NCBI RefSeq assembly: GCF_008728195.1
Contig: NZ_CP031598.1
Span: 2,852,001 to 2,916,000 of the forward strand
From: Roseovarius indicus
GTDB lineage: Bacteria > Pseudomonadota > Alphaproteobacteria > Rhodobacterales > Rhodobacteraceae
Length of the DNA: 64,000 nt
Direction of reading: 5' to 3'
Both the position numbers and the translations under genes were made by a program. Positions 61,025 to 64,000 of the stretch are shown piece after piece. Numbering within the stretch: the first letter of the stretch is position 1; the number at the start of each line of letters is the position of its first letter. The notes below the pieces were generated by a model, which did not search any database, was not told where the DNA came from, and saw only the letters and a program-made list of their open reading frames with translations.

Positions 61025-61437
61025 CGGAAAACCTCATAGGATGCATCTGAATATCACGGCACCTGCAAACGCCCCGGCCGAAATTGCCGAAAGCCCCCCA
61101 CCGGCCCCTCAGAACCCTTGCCCGACCGCGCCGAAGGATCAAGCGTTTCAAGCGGCGCCCGGCCCCTGTGCCCAAAAAACCCGCCCTTTCCTTCCCGAAC
61201 CACCCTCCCGAAACCTCACCCGGAGTTTCATCTTTCCCCAAATACTCCCGCCGGAGGCACCCTTGCCTCTCCATCCAACCAACCGCCCGAACCCCGGCCA
61301 CACCCCGTGCTTTCATTGTTCCCGAAATACTCTCGCCGAAGGCGTCCCGCCCTCGAAACACGTCCCTCCAACCGCCATGGACGCACGCGTTTTTCCCAGC
61401 TATAGGAGCCCCGATAAGCAGAAGAGGAGCGCCCCGG
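61025..61437. other. Gene-free gap with two tandem intergenic repeats
   Basis: 413 bp before the ThiE-like gene. It holds two members of the CCCGCCGGAGGC family, 84 bp apart: 61228-61262 (TTCATCTTTCCCCAAATACT, then CCCGCCGGAGGCAC) and 61312-61348 (TTCATTGTTCCCGAAATACT, then CTCGCCGAAGGCGTCCC). Open frames here lack ribosome sites and homology. Confidence 0.7.
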
Positions 61438-62064
61438 ATGGCCGAGCCCGAGCAGCCGCAGATCTATCTCATCACGCCGCCCGAGATCGAACTCAGCCGG
61501 TTCCCCGACACGCTCGCCCGGGTGCTCGACGCCCATGACGTGGCCTGCATCCGCCTCGCCCTCTCGACCCATGACGAAACCGCGCTGTCGCACGCCGCCG
61601 ATGCCTGCCGCGAGGTGGCCCATGCCCGCGACATCGCCATCGTCATCAACACCCATTTCATCCTCGCCGAGCGGCTGGGCCTCGACGGCGTGCACCTGAC
61701 CGACGGCGCGCGCCAGATCCGCACCGCCCGCAAGACGCTCGGCGCCGATGCGGTCGTGGGCGCCTTCTGCGGCGCCTCGCGCCATGACGGGATGAGCGCG
61801 GGCGAAGCCGGCGCCGATTACGTCAGCTTCGGCCCTGTCGGCGACACGGCTCTCGGAGACGGCACAAAGGCCGAGCACGACGTCTTCGAATGGTGGTCGC
61901 AGATGATCGAGGTGCCGGTCGTGGCCGAAGGCGCGCTCGACGAAGATCTCATGCGCTCCCTCGCCCCGGTCACCGACTTCTTCGGCATCGGCACCGAGAT
62001 CTGGTCGGCCGACGATCCCGCCGCCGAACTCGGGCGCCTGATCGCCGCGATGGGCCACGGCTGA
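61438..62064 (+). CDS. ThiE-like thiamine-phosphate synthase family protein
   Basis: 208 residues from ATG 61438 with GAAGAGGAG upstream. TIM-barrel of the ThiE/TenI type: QIYLITPPEIEL, IAIVINTHFILAERLGLDGVHLTDGARQ, YVSFGPVGDTALGDG (the usual GPxxxT phosphate loop) and VPVVAEGALDEDLM. The catalytic Arg/Lys environment (ARDIAIVIN in place of a R..NDR motif) is altered, so it may be a paralog of ThiE with a changed role. No thiamine gene is adjacent. Confidence 0.82.
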   Translation: MAEPEQPQIYLITPPEIELSRFPDTLARVLDAHDVACIRLALSTHDETALSHAADACREVAHARDIAIVINTHFILAERLGLDGVHLTDGARQIRTARKTLGADAVVGAFCGASRHDGMSAGEAGADYVSFGPVGDTALGDGTKAEHDVFEWWSQMIEVPVVAEGALDEDLMRSLAPVTDFFGIGTEIWSADDPAAELGRLIAAMGHG

Positions 62065-62130
62065 TGTTGCGCAAACCGGCCCGGCCGCGCACGGTCGGTT
62101 AACCCCGCGCCCGGCGCGCGGGTCTCGGTC

Positions 62131-62197
62131 GAAAACACCGACAAAATACCGACGTTATACCGACGCGATACCGACATCGCCTTTTCCGGCCATTTCA
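62131..62197. repeat. Helically phased 11-bp repeat element, copy B (inverted)
   Basis: Reverse-oriented ATACCGAC units end at 62154, 62165 and 62176, with a degenerate ACACCGAC ending at 62143: spacing exactly 11. Read on the minus strand, the unit order and even the tri-nucleotide spacers (..CGC, AAC) follow copy A at 2100-2143, as does the leading GAAATGG..GGAAAA flank. It lies between convergent genes (ThiE-like and olsA). Confidence 0.88.
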
Positions 62198-62226
62198 ACG
62201 CGTTAACCCCGATTCGCCCCGGTTCC

Positions 62227-63063
62227 TCAACGAGACAGCCGCCGCGCCTCCGGCATCCCGCCCCTGACAACCTGCTCCACATGCGCCGCCAGCGCCTTGC
62301 GGGTCGCGAAATCTTCCACCTTTACAGGCACATGGTAGACGACCTTCACAGATCCGTTCCGCCGTGCCGCCAGCAGTTTCAGCGCATGCGACCCGAAATC
62401 CATATCGCCCCACCAGCCATAAAACCGCGGGTCTTCCCCCTCCGGCGCGGTATAGATCACGGTGACCGGCTGGATATGCATCTCATGCCGCAACGCCTCG
62501 TTGAAGAACGCCTGAAAGAGCGTTGATTTGAATGGCAAAACCCGGAACCCATCCGTCGAGGTGCCCTCGGGGAAAAACAACAGCTTGTGCCCCGCCAGCA
62601 GCCGGTCCTCGAACACCTCCTGCTGCGCCTTCGCCTCCCGCGGATCCCGCGCGATGAACACCGTCCCGGTGATCTTCGCCAGGAACCCGATCCCGGGCCA
62701 CCCCGCCACCTCGGCCTTCGAGACGAAATAGACCCGCTTGCGCGCATTGAGCGAGAAAATATCCAGCCAGGACGAATGGTTGGCCACCACGGCGCCCCGC
62801 GCCGTCATCCGCTCGCCCACCGCCTCATGCCGCATCCCAAGCACGAAAAAGGCAAGCCGGCACACCACTTGCGTGATGAAGGGCGTCCACGGCCGGTGCA
62901 TGCCGTGCAGCGGCCTCTCGACCAGCCGCAGCAGCATCATCGCCACCACGCCCGTCAGCAGGATCGCCACCAGCGTCAGCCCCCGCAGAACCACCCGAAA
63001 CCAGCCCCCCGCCGTGATTTTGAAAGGCGGTGCGGGCTCTTCGGGCGACCACGTGAAACTCAC
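62227..63063 (-). CDS. olsA: Lysophospholipid-type acyltransferase, ornithine-lipid O-acylation
   Basis: 278 residues. One or two N-terminal membrane helices (about 25-47), then NHSSWLD (HX4D catalytic motif), FIARDPR and FPEGTSTDG. PlsC family; overlapping olsB by four bases it most likely adds the second acyl chain to lyso-ornithine lipid. Membrane-bound, cytosolic face. Ends 30 bases from repeat copy B. Confidence 0.92.
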   Translation of the reverse strand: MSFTWSPEEPAPPFKITAGGWFRVVLRGLTLVAILLTGVVAMMLLRLVERPLHGMHRPWTPFITQVVCRLAFFVLGMRHEAVGERMTARGAVVANHSSWLDIFSLNARKRVYFVSKAEVAGWPGIGFLAKITGTVFIARDPREAKAQQEVFEDRLLAGHKLLFFPEGTSTDGFRVLPFKSTLFQAFFNEALRHEMHIQPVTVIYTAPEGEDPRFYGWWGDMDFGSHALKLLAARRNGSVKVVYHVPVKVEDFATRKALAAHVEQVVRGGMPEARRLSR

Positions 63064-63827
63064 GCCGTAATACCCTTGGAATATATGTTTTTCTGGGTTT
63101 CGCTCAATCGTTCGGTATCCATCACCAGGCAGATATCGGTGGTGTTGAACGCATGATCGATATACGCGCCGTCCCCCACATAGCCCCCCAGCCGCAGGTA
63201 GGCCTTGATCAGCGCCGGCACTTGCAGCATCGCCGCCCGCCGGTCGATGCGGTCCTCGGCCAGCAGGTCCATCCGCTGGTAATGCGCCGCCTGCGTGCGC
63301 ACCCGCAGCCCCTCGGGCGCAAGGTGCCGATGGTGCAGAAGCGACAGCGGCTGTGCCAGGGCCTCCACATCCGTGCCGTGGAAGCTTGCCACCCCGAACA
63401 GGATTTCTATCTCGTTTTCAATCACGTAGCGCGCGAGCCCGTTCCAGAGGTGGAACATCGCCGCCCCGCCCCTGTAGGACGGCGCAAGGCATGACCGCCC
63501 CAGCTCCATCAGCCGCCGGCCGCTCTGTTTCAGCGGCGTCAGGTCATACTCGTCCTCGGAATAGAACTGGCCCATCTGCCGTGCCTGGTCGTCGCGCAGC
63601 AGGCGGTACACCCCCACCACCGCGTCATCCTTCGCGCCGTCCGTCAGGATGAGATGGTCGAAGAACGGGTCGAACCGGTCCTGCTCCAGCCGCGCGTCAT
63701 GGTCGACCATCGGCCCGTCGCCGCCCAGTTCCTCGACGAAAACCTCGTATCGCAGGCGCTGCGCGGCCCGCAGATCGGCGTCCGAGCCTGCCAGCCTGAC
63801 ACTGAACTGATCCTGGCCCTTGCTCAT
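63060..63827 (-). CDS. olsB: L-ornithine N-alpha-acyltransferase
   Basis: 255 residues from MSKGQDQFSVRLAGSDADLRAAQRLRYEVFVEELGG at 63827. GNAT-like OlsB family: FDHLILTD, VGVYRLLRDDQA, LMELGRSCLAPSYRGGAAMFHLWNGLARYV and FGVASFHGTDVEALAQPLSLLHH. Uses 3-hydroxyacyl-ACP to acylate ornithine, first step of ornithine lipid synthesis, often induced under phosphate limitation. The frame is open to 63905, but family homology starts at 63827. Confidence 0.94.
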   Translation of the reverse strand: MSKGQDQFSVRLAGSDADLRAAQRLRYEVFVEELGGDGPMVDHDARLEQDRFDPFFDHLILTDGAKDDAVVGVYRLLRDDQARQMGQFYSEDEYDLTPLKQSGRRLMELGRSCLAPSYRGGAAMFHLWNGLARYVIENEIEILFGVASFHGTDVEALAQPLSLLHHRHLAPEGLRVRTQAAHYQRMDLLAEDRIDRRAAMLQVPALIKAYLRLGGYVGDGAYIDHAFNTTDICLVMDTERLSETQKNIYSKGITA

Positions 63828-64000
63828 CCCTGCCCTCGCGCCTCCGTTCGCCGCGGTTTTAGGGCGCGAAAGACACGAAAGCAACGGCACTTGACCGCGT
63901 TGCACCGATCATGCCTTTCGGGTGCCTTAACTTTTCCGTAACCTCCCTCATGTTTTGATCACCGGGATCAATTCAACACGGGAACCATCGATCACGACCT
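63828..64000. other. Intergenic end of window
   Basis: 173 bp upstream of olsB, AT-rich near its end (CTTAACTTTTCCGTAACC). It should hold the olsB promoter. No clear Pho box or other gene start found. Confidence 0.4.

Overview
The window looks like chromosomal DNA of a marine alphaproteobacterium of the Roseobacter group (Rhodobacteraceae s.l.). The grounds are high GC with strong third-position G/C, a TRAP transporter, a split serine-cycle cluster (sgaA, hydroxypyruvate reductase, mcl, mtkA, mtkB), an ornithine-lipid operon (olsB-olsA), an M32 carboxypeptidase beside COX15, and a short intergenic repeat family that I recognise from this group. No genus is claimed.

Layout. 1-2 kb: start of rnd (RNase D) and the coupled purM-purN pair, all on the minus strand. 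2.2-10.7 kb: a CAU-anticodon tRNA (probably Ile2), a small secreted protein, an OafA-type acyltransferase with an SGNH domain, two coupled secreted proteins of unknown function, an EnvZ-like histidine kinase, a metallo-beta-lactamase-fold hydrolase and tRNA-Asn. 10.74-20.86 kb: an integrated island bounded by a perfect 56-bp direct repeat of the tRNA-Asn 3' end. It carries integrase, AlpA, HNH protein, a winged-helix protein with an iteron array at its 3' end, an HK97-type capsid protein, a P27 small terminase, a tape-measure-like protein, and an AT-richer cargo of an XRE regulator plus two membrane proteins. No portal, large terminase or other tail gene was found, so it resembles a phage satellite more than a complete prophage.

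21-29.4 kb: a minus-strand operon of arginine-deiminase-fold enzyme, PotD/A/B/C-type ABC importer, two SDRs and a polysaccharide-deacetylase-fold enzyme, with a divergent GcvA-like LysR regulator. 29.4-39.6 kb: a second minus-strand operon (LacI regulator, FAD oxidoreductase, IlvD/Edd dehydratase, aldehyde dehydrogenase, TRAP DctPQM, GMC oxidoreductase), which reads as uptake and oxidation of a sugar acid or polyol. A perfect 16-bp palindrome precedes lacI. 39.7-46.6 kb: iron-siderophore ABC importer, DUF2218 protein, a TrmH-type methyltransferase of lower GC and a TonB receptor. 46.8-49.1 kb: a succinate-semialdehyde-type dehydrogenase and a DUF1036 protein.

49.2-56.0 kb: serine-cycle genes. 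A LuxR-type regulator with a degenerate receiver is divergent from sgaA-hpr, followed by a 75-aa protein, an array of contiguous perfect palindromes, then mcl-mtkA-mtkB. The two transcription units share a near-identical inverted repeat (GGGTRGG-N5-CCTACCCGTTC), a candidate common operator. 56.4-64 kb: carboxypeptidase, COX15, TrmJ, a secreted protein, a ThiE-like protein and olsA/olsB.

The least explained signals are the array of distinct 22-24-bp perfect palindromes at 52625-52773 and a ~65-bp element with four 11-bp-phased GTCGGTAT repeats that occurs twice, 60 kb apart (2079-2150 and 62131-62197).
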